This document shows positions 52,702 through 61,665 of a stretch of DNA of 64,000 bases, in pieces. This stretch comes from Pseudomonas svalbardensis (GTDB lineage: Bacteria > Pseudomonadota > Gammaproteobacteria > Pseudomonadales > Pseudomonadaceae), in NCBI RefSeq assembly GCF_030053115.1, contig NZ_CP125619.1, positions 3,421,501-3,485,500 of the forward strand. Reading direction: 5' to 3'. The translations under genes and the position numbers were made by a program. The notes under the pieces are model-generated. The model saw only the letters and a program-made list of their open reading frames with translations, had not been told where the DNA came from and ran no database searches. The stretch's first letter is position 1. Each line of letters opens with the position of its first letter.

Positions 52702-53354
52702 CACAGTGCTCCTTTGAACGATGTTGAACCGGGTGTAGAGTTCGTCGCGAAGTCCGAAGGATGGTCTTGTTCATTTGGCGAAGCCGGCGTAATGCCAGTG
52801 GCCAGGCCCGGGTCTTGATCGGCGCGTGACGGAACTGAAGTTTCATAGGGTCTTTGCGCGCCGAAACCCCCAGATGGAGGCATTGAGTTGCCTGCTGCCG
52901 GGTCGCTGGAATCGGTAAATGTCGCCGCAGGCGAACTACCGGCCTTGAGAAAGCGCGACAGGCCAAATCCCAACGCAATACTGCCGGCGACGAACAATGC
53001 CGGGTTGTTACGAGCAAGCTCAGCCCCGTCATGAAGCAATTGTTCGGCACTCTTTCCACGCAGACTCCCGGCTAAGCCGCTCATGGACTCCGCCATGTCC
53101 GCGAGGTAAGCGGACATGCCGAGCGTGTCCTTGCTTTCCAGTTCGGAGACGACGGATTTCGCTCCCTTTGCCAATGCCTCAATCTGGTCTGCTGCCGTGT
53201 CGCGATATTGACCAAACTGCGCATCAGCCTGCTGCCTGGCGCCGCCAAGCGCCTCAGTAACGTTTTCTTTCAAGTGTTCGAAGTTCTGCTCTGGCCCTTC
53301 GGAGTCGGGTTTTACTGACTGATTCCCGGTGGTGCTGCTGTCTGAAGTATTCAT
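52701..53354 (-). CDS. Membrane-anchored protein with helical N-terminus (stress-type, unknown function)
   Basis: The 217-residue protein has a charged helical N-terminus (FEHLKENVTEALGGARQQADAQFGQ, and on through AKGAKSVVSELESKD), one membrane segment (NPALFVAGSIALGFGLSRFL), and a Pro/Ser/Gly-rich disordered tail ending TSFKGAL. It is the first gene of the trio with the holin-like and DUF3618 genes. Similar architectures are annotated as nutrient-deprivation or osmotic-stress proteins; I cannot name the family with confidence. Confidence 0.78.
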   Translation of the reverse strand: MNTSDSSTTGNQSVKPDSEGPEQNFEHLKENVTEALGGARQQADAQFGQYRDTAADQIEALAKGAKSVVSELESKDTLGMSAYLADMAESMSGLAGSLRGKSAEQLLHDGAELARNNPALFVAGSIALGFGLSRFLKAGSSPAATFTDSSDPAAGNSMPPSGGFGAQRPYETSVPSRADQDPGLATGITPASPNEQDHPSDFATNSTPGSTSFKGAL

Positions 53355-53700
53355 GTCGTCCCTCGCCTTCTGAATGAAAAAGCGTAATCAGGGTTCGCCA
53401 CGAAATGCCCGCAGCCCCCCTCATTCCAGATGACGGAGCAGTTTTAGGGGAGTTCCAATGGAATGATGAATGAAATGCTACGTCCGACGCATGCCCCGCT
53501 CTACAGCGCGCTAACCGCGCATATAGTCCTGCTAAGCCCGGATCCAATGCGTTGCTTTACCAGAAAAATGAATACGGCTTTTGAGAAATCGAACATGTTC
53601 CAGCTCATTCCACGCGCTACGCTGCAATCTGTGTTCAACTTCATACCGGGTAGCCTAGCCACTGTCCCGGCCTCAATTACGCTCCCTCTGGATTACCGGC
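53355..53700. other. Divergent region between the stress trio and the histidine kinase
   Basis: These 346 bp hold no supported gene. On the minus strand a GGAACT box (near 53452) resembles the -35 of an extracytoplasmic-function sigma factor, but no matching -10 lies at the right distance. Promoters for both sides should lie here. Confidence 0.45.
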
Positions 53701-54828
53701 ATGCGCCTAGCTGATTTCATCCTTGAAAACCTTGAGCCGATTCTGCAGGCTTGGGAAGATTTTGCGCGAACCATAGAAACACCTGGAGTTGCGCTTGATA
53801 GCGAGGCTCTCCGGGATCATGCCGAACAAATGCTGCGAGCTATCGCTCTTGATCTGCGGACAACTCAATCTGTGCAGGAACAAATTGACAAGGCCCGAGG
53901 AAACGGGCCACTAGACGAACAAGAAACCGCCGCCGAAACACATGCCGTCACACGGTTAATGTCAGGATTCACTATTGATCAAATGGTGTCGGAGTATCGT
54001 GCTTTGAGAACGAGTGTTCTCAGTCAGTGGATGAAACAAGTAAAGTCTGGCGCGCCATTAGATATGGACGATATGACCCGCTTCCATGAAGCCATTGACC
54101 AAGCGCTCGCTGAATCTATCGCTAGCTACTCGCGGGCCGTGGAGGCATCGCGCAACGTTTTCCTTGGTATTCTTGGTCATGATTTGCGCACTCCACTTGG
54201 CGCGATATTACTTGGCGCCGACATGCTGAGGCGTTCAGAGGGAATCGGTACGCGTGCAACGAAAGTTGCCACTCAGATTTACACTAGCGTCCGGCGCGCC
54301 AGCCAAATCGTTGGAGACCTGCTGGATTTGACTCGCTGTCAGATGGGCCCAGGGATTCCTGTTAAGAAAGCGGTCGTAGATCTGTCGCCGTTATGTGAAC
54401 ACATCGTAGAAGAAATTCGTGCGTTTCATCCAACAGCGAACGTGCTGTTCGAATCGCAAACTCCCGCCTCTGGGGAATTTGATGGCGCTCGAATGGAACA
54501 AGTATTTTCCAATATCATCAGTAACGCTGTGCAACACGGTAATCTTCAATTTCCGATAAGGGTGAAATTAGAGGCCACGGAAGAACATGTAGTTTTCACC
54601 GTCCACAACGGCGGCGAACCGATACCTGAGGACGTTTTACCGTTCATTTTCAATCCATTGGGGCGTTTTTCTCAACGGTCGATTATCGACCACGGGCCTA
54701 CAGCAGGATTGGGATTGGGCCTGTTCATTGCCTCGGAAATCGTGGCCTCACACGCTGGCGTAATCACCGTAGACTCGGAAACGGAACGTGGCACTACATT
54801 TTTCGTGAAGGTTCCGAAAAGAACTTGA
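53701..54828 (+). CDS. Sensor histidine kinase with RsbRD-type N-terminal domain
   Basis: The 375-residue soluble kinase has residues 1-145 forming an RsbRD-like helical domain (LADFILENLEPILQAWEDFARTI, VSEYRALRTSVLSQWMKQV), followed by HisKA with the phosphoacceptor in FLGILGHDLRTPLGAIL. The HATPase domain has N box FSNIISNAVQHG, G1 NGGEPIP and G2 GLGLGLFIASEI. No membrane helix is present. RsbRD-like domains occur in stress-sensing partners, which fits the neighbouring stress trio. No response regulator is adjacent. The ribosome site of ATG 53701 is weak. Its 3' end overlaps a decayed kinase gene on the other strand by 35 bp. Confidence 0.88.
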   Translation: MRLADFILENLEPILQAWEDFARTIETPGVALDSEALRDHAEQMLRAIALDLRTTQSVQEQIDKARGNGPLDEQETAAETHAVTRLMSGFTIDQMVSEYRALRTSVLSQWMKQVKSGAPLDMDDMTRFHEAIDQALAESIASYSRAVEASRNVFLGILGHDLRTPLGAILLGADMLRRSEGIGTRATKVATQIYTSVRRASQIVGDLLDLTRCQMGPGIPVKKAVVDLSPLCEHIVEEIRAFHPTANVLFESQTPASGEFDGARMEQVFSNIISNAVQHGNLQFPIRVKLEATEEHVVFTVHNGGEPIPEDVLPFIFNPLGRFSQRSIIDHGPTAGLGLGLFIASEIVASHAGVITVDSETERGTTFFVKVPKRT

Positions 54829-55540
54829 AAGAATGAGATGATCCGACAGTCCCTGGATTGAGAGATTCGATGCCGTAGCTCTGTGAATTCCTGCCTTCAT
54901 CATGGAAAATAGCCTTAAATGTTGAGGTAACTGAAACCGTGCCGCCGTGTGCCTTCACGATTTTGCTGACGATGAAAAGCCCTAGACCTACGCTGCGGGT
55001 GTCTTGAGGGAGATTGACGCCTCGAGTCATCGGACTGAAGACAGTGGCAAGAACGTCTGGAGGAATCGGTGTACCCCAGTTGTGCGCCATCAATTCGAAA
55101 CCCAGTTCCGTAATGGAGGATGTGACTGTCACGGGACGATCTCCCGCACCGTAAGCAACTGCGTTTGAGATTAAGTTGCCTGCAAGTTGCGCAAGCCTAT
55201 CGCCGTCCGCAATGCATAAACCTTGGCCATGTGTTGAATGGACAAGCTCTCGTTTGGGATAAACGATTCTGAGTTGCTCGACAGCCCCTGCAATGAGCAG
55301 ATGCAGATTGGTGGTCGCTTTTGTAACCCCGATACCACGCCCTATTCGCACCTGCGTGAAATCCAACAAATCGATAATGAGCCAGCGCGCTCTTTGAGCC
55401 GCATCGTGAGCGTGACGAACAAATTTTTGCTGCTTCGGTGTCAGTCCTTGGCGCTCAAGCATTTCGGTGGCCATTGATATCACCGAGAGAGGGCACGCCA
55501 TTGCCGCTTCTTGTATAACGGTCCTGGCCACCCCACGCAT
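54794..55540 (-). pseudogene. Decayed histidine kinase, C-terminal part
   Basis: The open frame of 248 codons shows a HisKA tail (LSVISMATEMLERQGLTPKQ) and a complete-looking HATPase domain (LAGNLISNAVAYG, HNWGTPIPPDVL, SVGLGLFIVSKIVKAHGG). The expected H-box, as in GHDLRTPL of the neighbour, is replaced by QEAAMACPL, with no phosphoacceptor His. No sensor domain is found upstream in any frame, and the start is arbitrary. The sequence continues past the normal kinase end with unrelated residues. It is therefore most likely a truncated relic, although a His-less ATPase regulator cannot be excluded. Confidence 0.65.
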
Positions 55541-55830
55541 GATTGAAAAGTGCGGGTCGTTCAGTTGCAGGGGGGGCTGCCTTAAAACGGCTCACCACTA
55601 CCAGCACCACGTGGTAGGTCTTGGATTCTCCGGGCAAGTTTTACAGGTTACGCTCCAACTGCCTGTCCGGATGGTGTGGAACCCGCACTGACTATCTGGA
55701 GTTCAAGCAAACTCTACTGATTCAATCATTCATCACCAATGAAAACACAGCCTGACCCAACGCCTGCGGGCCTTTTGTTGTACGCCCTCCCCGTTGCGAC
55801 TCTTTCGATTACTCGATCGAAGTAGAAACG
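55541..55830. other. Rearranged gene-poor segment
   Basis: No supported gene is present. The segment holds the 16-bp sequence TTACGCTCCAACTGCC (55648-55663), repeated with one mismatch at 56020-56035 inside the integrase remnant, which suggests another piece of recombinase or shared mobile DNA. Confidence 0.45.
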
Positions 55831-55983
55831 GTGCCCACCGAACATTCGCTACCTGATGCCCTTGAACGCCTGTACCAAAATCAGCTCGCCTTAGAGTTGA
55901 CCTTGAGGGTTGAGAGCCAAGGCTCGACGGATACTAGCGATAATGTCGGCGGCGCGCTTCACACGATCAGTGAAAACGCGGGC
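55831..55983 (+). pseudogene. Truncated small hypothetical gene (5' part)
   Basis: GTG at 55831 opens a frame (LPDALERLYQNQLALELTL, DNVGGALHTISENAG) that looks like the start of a short helical Pseudomonas protein of unknown function. From about 55983 the frame runs into the antisense of the integrase remnant and becomes unlike protein. The junction probably marks a deletion or insertion border. Confidence 0.45.
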
Positions 55984-56288
55984 ACATCAGACAGGGCCTG
56001 GTCAGGCAGGCCCCTAACATTACGCTCCAGCTGCCGATGGACACGCAGATCGATGCCCACAGCGACCAATGCCCTCGCAACATCACGCAGAGCACGAGCA
56101 TCTCCTAAGCTAATTTCAGGATAGGTACCGAGAGAAATACGGGGTTGCTTATCCGCCCAGGAAAAGCGGAAGTGCCAGCACTTTGCGCCTTTCGTATTCA
56201 CGAAAAGGGCGAGGCCGTTGTAGTCAGGGAGGGTGTAGTCCTTGGCACGGGGTTTGGCGTGCCGGACTGCCGTATTGGTGAGAGCCAA
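55959..56288 (-). pseudogene. Integrase (tyrosine recombinase) N-terminal remnant at tRNA-Gly
   Basis: The frame opens with TTG 56288 behind GGAG and gives ALTNTAVRHAKPRAKDYTLP, DYNGLALFVNTKGAKCWHFR and RISLGTYPEISLGDARALRD, the arm-type DNA-binding domain (DUF4102) of P4-like integrases. After about 85 residues the similarity stops and the catalytic core with the R-H-R-Y residues is missing. It lies about 225 bp from tRNA-Gly and is transcribed away from it, the normal position for an integrative element's integrase. It is a scar of an island that has lost its recombinase. Confidence 0.8.
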
Positions 56289-56471
56289 CGTACAATCTCC
56301 GTCTCGTATGAATGGAGGAGATTTGTACGGTTTGCGGTGAGACTGGTGCCACGAGAAAACCGATCTGCCGAGCACCGGATTGATGTACTGGAAAATGTGC
56401 CCATTGGGGCTGGATCTGAGTGTTTTCTGGGGCGGCGCGGCAAAAGCCAAAGAAAGACTTTTCTTTGGCCG

Positions 56472-56507
56472 AAAAAAAATGGACCTCTTTTCAGAGATCC
56501 ATTTTTT
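56472..56507 (-). terminator. Terminator of tRNA-Gly
   Basis: On the minus strand ATGGATCTCT-GAAA-AGAGGTCCAT forms a 10-bp stem with one G-U pair, followed by eight T. It starts a few bases after the tRNA 3' end. Confidence 0.85.
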
Positions 56508-56513
56508 AATGCT

Positions 56514-56589
<76 letters not shown>

Positions 56590-56651
56590 GTCTTGGTGAG
56601 GCGCATTCTATAGAATCAAAATGCCCCGTCAACCCCTTGATTCAAAAAAGT

Positions 56652-57212
56652 TTATTTCTTTTCCACGTCGGTCTTCAGATGCGGCCAGGCAGCCCGCAAA
56701 TATTGGACCATGGACCACAACGTCAGCCCCGCAGATATCAGCAGCAAGGCGTAACCCAGCAGCACCCAGAACGTGAAATCCGACGGATTGGCCAGCAGGA
56801 TCACCAGCGCCAGCATTTGCGCGGCGGTTTTCCATTTGCCCAGGTTCGACACGGCGACGTGAGCGCGGGCGCCGAGTTCGGCCATCCATTCGCGTAGTGC
56901 CGAGACGACAATCTCGCGACCGATGATCACGGCGGCCGGCAGCGTGAGCCACAGGTTGCCATGTTCTTGCACCAGCAATACCAGCGCAACAGCGACCATC
57001 AGCTTGTCAGCCACGGGATCGAGGAAAGCCCCGAACGGTGTGCTTTGTTCCAGTCGGCGGGCCAGATACCCATCCAGCCAGTCTGTGGCGGCGGCAAATG
57101 CGAACACCGAGGCGGACGCCAGGTAGCTCCATTGATACGGCAGGTAGAACAGTAAAATGAAGATCGGAATGAGCAGGACGCGTAGTACGGTAATCAGATT
57201 AGGGATATTCAT
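56652..57212 (-). CDS. pgsA: CDP-diacylglycerol-glycerol-3-phosphate 3-phosphatidyltransferase
   Basis: This inner-membrane enzyme makes phosphatidylglycerophosphate, committing lipids to phosphatidylglycerol and cardiolipin. The 186 residues match the family. The CDP-alcohol phosphotransferase motif D-x2-D-G-x2-A-R-x8-G-x3-D-x3-D is seen as [20 protein letters not shown] then LDPVADK. Four to five hydrophobic helices are present. ATG 57212 ([11 protein letters not shown]) is preferred over GTG 57218. It follows uvrC by 32 bp, completing the gacA-uvrC-pgsA operon. Confidence 0.96.
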   Translation of the reverse strand: MNIPNLITVLRVLLIPIFILLFYLPYQWSYLASASVFAFAAATDWLDGYLARRLEQSTPFGAFLDPVADKLMVAVALVLLVQEHGNLWLTLPAAVIIGREIVVSALREWMAELGARAHVAVSNLGKWKTAAQMLALVILLANPSDFTFWVLLGYALLLISAGLTLWSMVQYLRAAWPHLKTDVEKK

Positions 57213-57244
57213 CGGCACAACTGGCTACGAGGTGAGGGGGCATT

Positions 57245-59068
57245 CTACTCGCTGTGCAGATTGGCATAAATCAACTCTGCGAGCTTTTTACTGATCCCGG
57301 GTGCTTTGGCGATCTCTTCGATGCTGGCACGAGACAGCTCCTGCAATCCACCAAAATGTTTCAACAAATCGCGGCGACGGGTCGGTCCGACACCGGCAAC
57401 GCCCTCCAGGGTAGACGTGCGGCGAGTTTTCCCACGGCGTGCGCGGTGCCCGGTAATTGCGAAACGGTGAGCTTCGTCGCGTATCTGCTGAATCAAATGC
57501 AGCGCGGGGGAATCGCCGCGCAAGGTGAATTCGTGGGCGGCATCGTTCAGGTACAAGGTTTCGAAACCGGCCTTTCGCGTGGCGCCCTTGGCTACGCCCA
57601 GCAGAATCAAATCAGGCACGGCCAGTTCATTGAGCACGTCACGTGCCATGGACAGCTGCCCCTTGCCACCGTCCACTAGCAAGATGTCCGGTAGCTTGCC
57701 CTCCCCGTCCTTCAGTTTGCTGAAGCGTCGGGTCAGGGCCTGATGCATCGCGGCGTAGTCATCGCCCGGGGTGACGCCTTCAATGTTGTAGCGACGGTAG
57801 TCGGACTTGATCGGACCTTCGGGGCCGAACACCACGCAGGACGCCACGGTTGCTTCACCACTGGAGTGACTGATGTCGTAACACTCCAGGCGCTGTGGTG
57901 GCTCATCCAGGTTCAACACTTCCGCCAGGGCATCGAAACGTGCAGCAACGTGTTGACGGTTAGCCAGTCGCGCTCCCAGTGCCTGCTCGGCATTCGTGAC
58001 CGCCAACTGTTGCCAGCGTGCTCGCGTACCACGAACCCGATAACTGATGGTCAATTCGCGACCGCGCAGCTCATCGATGGCCGCGATCAGTGTCGGGAAG
58101 TCTTCGTGAACCACGTTGACGATCAGTTCGCTCGGCAAGTCGCGCTCGGGACTGCTGATGAAGTACTGGCCGAGAAACGCCGCCATGACTTCAGAAACGT
58201 CCTCTTCAATACCCACCTGAGGAAAGAAGTTCTTGCTCCCCAGCACCCGCCCGCCGCGCACACTGATCAAATGAACGCAGGCACCACCCGGATTGACAAA
58301 CGCGGCGATCACGTCGACATCGCCTGTCCCGCCTTCCATGCTCTGCTGATCCTGGACCCGGCGCAGTAATGAAATCTGATCCCGCAACTCGGCCGCCCGT
58401 TCGAACTCGAGATTGATCGCCGCCTCTTCCATTCCTGCGGACAACTCATCCGTCAGCGCATTGCTGCGCCCCTCGAGGAACATCACCGAGTGCCGTACGT
58501 CTTCAGCGTATACCTCGGGCTCCACCAGCCCGACACAGGGCGCCTTGCAGCGTTTGATCTGGTATTGCAGGCAAGGACGCGTGCGGTTCTTGTAATAGCT
58601 CTCTTCGCACTGACGAACAAAAAACGTCTTCTGCAGCAGGCTCAGGCTTTCACGAATGGCGCCGGCGCTGGGATAAGGGCCGAAATATTTGCCCTTGGCC
58701 TTTTTTGCACCGCGATGGATGCTCAAGCGTGGAAACTGACCATCCGAGAGAAAGACGTAGGGGTAGGATTTATCGTCGCGCAGCAGGATGTTGTAGGGCG
58801 GACGCCACTCCTTGATCAGCGTCTGCTCAAGCAACAAGGCTTCGGTTTCATTGGCCGTAATCGTCGTTTCGACCTGGGCGATACGCGCGACCAGCGCCGC
58901 GGTCTTGGGCGCAAGACCGGATTTGCGGAAGTAACTCGACAGACGATTCTTGAGGTTCTTGGCCTTGCCGACATAGAGCAGGCGTGCCTCGCTGTCGAAC
59001 ATGCGATACACACCGGGACGCCCACTGACCGTCGACAGAAAGGCGCTTGGATCGAAGACTTCAGTCAT
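57245..59068 (-). CDS. uvrC: Excinuclease ABC subunit C
   Basis: The nuclease subunit of nucleotide excision repair makes both incisions beside a lesion marked by UvrAB. The 607-residue protein has the GIY-YIG domain ([25 protein letters not shown]), a Cys cluster ([25 protein letters not shown] read in part), a UVR motif ([17 protein letters not shown]), and the RNase-H-like C-terminal nuclease ([24 protein letters not shown]). It ends with helix-hairpin-helix repeats. ATG 59068 is 3 bp after the gacA stop. The open frame to 59194 overlaps gacA and is not the start. Confidence 0.97.
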   Translation of the reverse strand: MTEVFDPSAFLSTVSGRPGVYRMFDSEARLLYVGKAKNLKNRLSSYFRKSGLAPKTAALVARIAQVETTITANETEALLLEQTLIKEWRPPYNILLRDDKSYPYVFLSDGQFPRLSIHRGAKKAKGKYFGPYPSAGAIRESLSLLQKTFFVRQCEESYYKNRTRPCLQYQIKRCKAPCVGLVEPEVYAEDVRHSVMFLEGRSNALTDELSAGMEEAAINLEFERAAELRDQISLLRRVQDQQSMEGGTGDVDVIAAFVNPGGACVHLISVRGGRVLGSKNFFPQVGIEEDVSEVMAAFLGQYFISSPERDLPSELIVNVVHEDFPTLIAAIDELRGRELTISYRVRGTRARWQQLAVTNAEQALGARLANRQHVAARFDALAEVLNLDEPPQRLECYDISHSSGEATVASCVVFGPEGPIKSDYRRYNIEGVTPGDDYAAMHQALTRRFSKLKDGEGKLPDILLVDGGKGQLSMARDVLNELAVPDLILLGVAKGATRKAGFETLYLNDAAHEFTLRGDSPALHLIQQIRDEAHRFAITGHRARRGKTRRTSTLEGVAGVGPTRRRDLLKHFGGLQELSRASIEEIAKAPGISKKLAELIYANLHSE

Positions 59069-59070
59069 TT

Positions 59071-59712
59071 TCAGAGGCTGGCATCGACCATGCCGTGACG
59101 AACCGCCAACAGCGTCAACTCGACATCGCTGCTGATCGAAAGCTTTTCGAAAATGCGGTAACGGTAAGTGTTCACGGTTTTTGGCGACAGACACAGTTTG
59201 TCGGAAATGATCTGGACCTTCTGACAGCCGACAATCATCAGCGCGATCTGGATTTCCCGCTCCGACAAGGCGTCGAAAGGCGAATCATTGGTCGGCTGGA
59301 AGGATTTGATCGCCAGTTGCTGTGCAATTTGCGGGCTGATGTAGCGCTGCCCGGCAAACACCAGGCGGATGGCCTGGACCATTTCCGGCAGCCCGGCACC
59401 CTTGGTCAGATAACCCGCGGCACCGGCCTGCAACAACCGAGTCGGAAACGGATCTTCTTCGCACACGGTGACCGCGACGACTTTGATATCCGGATGACTG
59501 CGCAACAATTTGCGTGTGGCTTCAAGACCGCCGATACCTGGCATCTTGACGTCCATCAGTACCACATCGGGTTTCAACTCACGCGCCTTGAGCAAGGATT
59601 CTTCGCCTGACTCAGCCTGGCCGACTACTTGCAGGCCATCGATGTCAGCCAGCATTCGTGTAATGCCTGTACGAACGAGATCATGATCATCGACTACTAG
59701 CACCCTAATCAA
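59071..59712 (-). CDS. gacA: Response regulator GacA (UvrY/SirA family)
   Basis: GacA, phosphorylated by GacS, activates small RNAs of the Rsm pathway and so controls secondary metabolism, T6SS and biofilm genes. The 213-residue protein has a receiver with Asp8/Asp9 (VVDDHD), phospho-Asp54 (VLMDVKMPG) and Lys104, and a LuxR-type DNA-binding domain ([36 protein letters not shown]). The start is TTG at 59712 behind GAGG, giving MIRVLVVDD as in other pseudomonads. It is first in an operon with uvrC and pgsA, as in E. coli uvrY-uvrC-pgsA. Confidence 0.96.
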   Translation of the reverse strand: MIRVLVVDDHDLVRTGITRMLADIDGLQVVGQAESGEESLLKARELKPDVVLMDVKMPGIGGLEATRKLLRSHPDIKVVAVTVCEEDPFPTRLLQAGAAGYLTKGAGLPEMVQAIRLVFAGQRYISPQIAQQLAIKSFQPTNDSPFDALSEREIQIALMIVGCQKVQIISDKLCLSPKTVNTYRYRIFEKLSISSDVELTLLAVRHGMVDASL

Positions 59713-59838
59713 GCAGACACCTCGCGATATGGTCTTATTGGGTTGCCGACACCTTAGCAAAAAGCAACTGGCAGACCTAGCGGCAAGCGTCATATAAAAA
59801 GTTTCAATACATCTTGAAAGGCTTGTCGTATGCGTGTT

Positions 59839-60282
59839 TCAGCCAGGCGAGGCATCGATATCACGCTGCATTCTCAGGAAACACTCGTCCGTGCCGACCA
59901 CCTTCAGCCCCTTTCTCTCATACAACGCTTGCGCGGGATTATTTTCAAAAACCGTCAAACGCAATGCCGGACGCCGTTCCTTGCACGCCATGGCGAATAC
60001 CTGATCAATCGTCCAGGAACCGGCGCCCTGCCCTCGAAACGCTTCGATGACGTGCAACTCGCGAATGTACAGGGCTTTGGCATCACGACTCAGACTGACG
60101 TAGCCCACCAATGCCTCACCGCGCACAATCAACCAGTTCTCGCGCCCTGCCCAGCCAACATCGAAACCTTCGTCCTGCCACAGCAGATCGTGCTGAATGT
60201 AATAGCGCAGCATGTTTTTGCGGGTCAGTTCACGAGCGAAGTCGAGGTCCCGAAGCGCCGCCGGGCGTAATTCAAATGCCAT
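59839..60282 (-). CDS. GNAT-family N-acetyltransferase
   Basis: The 147-residue cytosolic acetyltransferase has the acetyl-CoA-binding beta strand and loop LYIRELHVIEAFRGQGAGSW, and the C-terminal NNPAQALYERKGLKVVG. The substrate is not predictable. ATG 60282 overlaps the stop of the nitrilase-family gene (TGATG), so the two genes form one translational unit. A long open frame upstream is the antisense shadow of that gene. Confidence 0.9.
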   Translation of the reverse strand: MAFELRPAALRDLDFARELTRKNMLRYYIQHDLLWQDEGFDVGWAGRENWLIVRGEALVGYVSLSRDAKALYIRELHVIEAFRGQGAGSWTIDQVFAMACKERRPALRLTVFENNPAQALYERKGLKVVGTDECFLRMQRDIDASPG

Positions 60283-61040
60283 CAAGCCTCCGCAACAGCC
60301 ACTATTTGCCCGTTCCAGCCATCTGCATCGCGGCGAGCCACGACCATCAGGCTGCCCGTACCCGGTGCGGCTGCAACCAGCGAGCCGTCCGACGCCCAGA
60401 TCGCGCTGCGTCCTGCCGATTCCCAGCCACCCGTTGCACCGCCATGGTTGGCCATCAGGACCGTCATCGAATGAGCGCTGGCGTAGCCTTGCAACAACGC
60501 GGTATCCGGGGCGTAGCCGTTTTCCGTGATCAGCACGCCCGCCGCATAGAGATCGGCGCCTTGCTGCGCCGCCGCGGCGGCATGACTGGCGTGAGAGAAA
60601 TCTGCGCACACTGCCAACGCGACCGTATCGCCACCGATCGTCAGGGTCGAACCGCCGGTTCCCGGTGCGAATGCCACTTCCTCGCCTGGATGCAGATATT
60701 GCTTGCTGTAGATCCCGAGCGATCCATCAGCGCCCAACGCCAGCGCCCCAATCAATACGGGCGAATCCTGCGACAGGCGAATCGGCATCCCGACGACTGT
60801 CGTCACACCGACTTCCCGCGCGAAATCCCGTAGCGGTTGCAGAACCTCGGCGTCTGGCGCAATGGCCAATTCAGCCGCAAGCCCACGCTCGTACCCGGTC
60901 AACGATAACTCCGGGAACACCAGCAACTGCACGCCCTGCTCAGCGGCACGTTGCATGAAGCGCTGATGCCACACCATGTTTGCGGCAAGGTCACCGGCGA
61001 TGGAGATCGATTGGGCAGCGGCGATGGTCAGTGGCGTCAT
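60282..61040 (-). CDS. Carbon-nitrogen (nitrilase-superfamily) hydrolase
   Basis: The 252-residue cytosolic amidase-like enzyme has the Glu-Lys-Cys triad: Glu44 (LVFPELSLTGYE), Lys113 (YSKQYLHPGEE) and Cys145 (LAVCADFSHASHA). The sequence resembles plant/bacterial omega-amidase or N-carbamoyl hydrolase relatives; the substrate is open. ATG 61040 follows GGA. It is coupled to a GNAT gene downstream and divergent from the aromatic leader/DAHP synthase unit. Confidence 0.9.
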   Translation of the reverse strand: MTPLTIAAAQSISIAGDLAANMVWHQRFMQRAAEQGVQLLVFPELSLTGYERGLAAELAIAPDAEVLQPLRDFAREVGVTTVVGMPIRLSQDSPVLIGALALGADGSLGIYSKQYLHPGEEVAFAPGTGGSTLTIGGDTVALAVCADFSHASHAAAAAQQGADLYAAGVLITENGYAPDTALLQGYASAHSMTVLMANHGGATGGWESAGRSAIWASDGSLVAAAPGTGSLMVVARRDADGWNGQIVAVAEA

Positions 61041-61200
61041 GATTCGTCCTTGTGACGTTGCATGTATGCAAAGCACAAAGTGTGTCACAACCGGCGACGC
61101 ACTCAAGCGATAGAAAACGCCTCCGGTGATCGATAGCATTTTCTGATTGAATCCACGTACCGGCCTCGAGTAAGCTCGGTGCACTCATCGGAGACAAATC

Positions 61201-61329
61201 ATGCTCAACGCCCTCTCACAGCTTCATACCGTCAGCGCCTTGCGCTCGGTGTCGGCTGCCCGGGTGAATGACGTTTGTGCTCCGGTCAGCTTTTATTTTG
61301 GGTATTGGTTTAGCCACTGGCGCGCCTGA
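61201..61329 (+). CDS. Aromatic-rich leader peptide 1 (42 residues)
   Basis: ATG 61201 has GGAG at good spacing. The peptide ends S-F-Y-F-G-Y-W-F-S-H-W-R-A, eight aromatic residues (including two Trp, two Tyr, three Phe) within twelve. GGGTAT in its Gly-Tyr codons (61300-61305) can pair with ATACCC at its stop codon (61329-61334), so a stalled ribosome would change the RNA fold. An intrinsic terminator follows 48 bp later. This is the layout of a transcription attenuator for aromatic amino acid synthesis. A possible promoter is TTGAAT (61147)/TAAGCT (61171). Confidence 0.75.
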   Translation: MLNALSQLHTVSALRSVSAARVNDVCAPVSFYFGYWFSHWRA

Positions 61330-61376
61330 TACCCACACGGCGCCCACTTTATACGGGTCGCCACCAGAGAATTCTC

Positions 61377-61415
61377 AACCCCCGGTCGGCTTCCCGACCG
61401 GGGGTTTTGTTTTTT
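61377..61415 (+). terminator. Attenuator terminator upstream of the DAHP synthase
   Basis: A perfect 13-bp stem, AACCCCCGGTCGG / CCGACCGGGGGTT with loop CTTC, is followed by TTTGTTTTTT. It lies after leader peptide 1 and 250 bp before the structural gene, so it must be bypassed for expression. Confidence 0.93.
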
Positions 61416-61464
61416 CAGCCCCGCACATTTTTAGCGACACACCAGACAACCAGAGGATTCAAAA

Positions 61465-61617
61465 ATGAACTACGCCACTTATTACCGTTACGACAGTTTT
61501 ACCGCCTGGCGATTTAGCAGCCTCCGCTCGGGACAGCCTGCCACCTCCGATCGGTCACCCACAGGTGGCAAGCACACACACGCAGCCAATCCGGCCAATT
61601 GTCGAACACCCCAGTAG
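61465..61617 (+). CDS. Aromatic-rich leader peptide 2 (50 residues)
   Basis: ATG 61465 follows GAGGA. The N-terminal part MNYATYYRYDSFTAWRF contains four Tyr, two Phe and one Trp in 17 codons. The rest is Pro/Thr/Ser/His-rich without character. Downstream structures include GCCACCT/AGGTGGC (61540-61546 with 61563-61569), inside its coding region after the aromatic codons, and GCGGG/CCCGC (61628-61643), just before the DAHP synthase ribosome site AGGAAG. No T-tract follows, so a second level of control, perhaps on translation, is possible. Confidence 0.62.
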   Translation: MNYATYYRYDSFTAWRFSSLRSGQPATSDRSPTGGKHTHAANPANCRTPQ

Positions 61618-61665
61618 GGCCGAGCGCGCGGGAACGAACCCGCCGCCAGCCCAGGAAGCCCGAAT

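Noticed and set aside
53440-53460. GGAACT box as an AlgU-type promoter for the stress trio
   Set aside because: No TCTGA-like -10 element is found 16-17 bp away on the minus strand.
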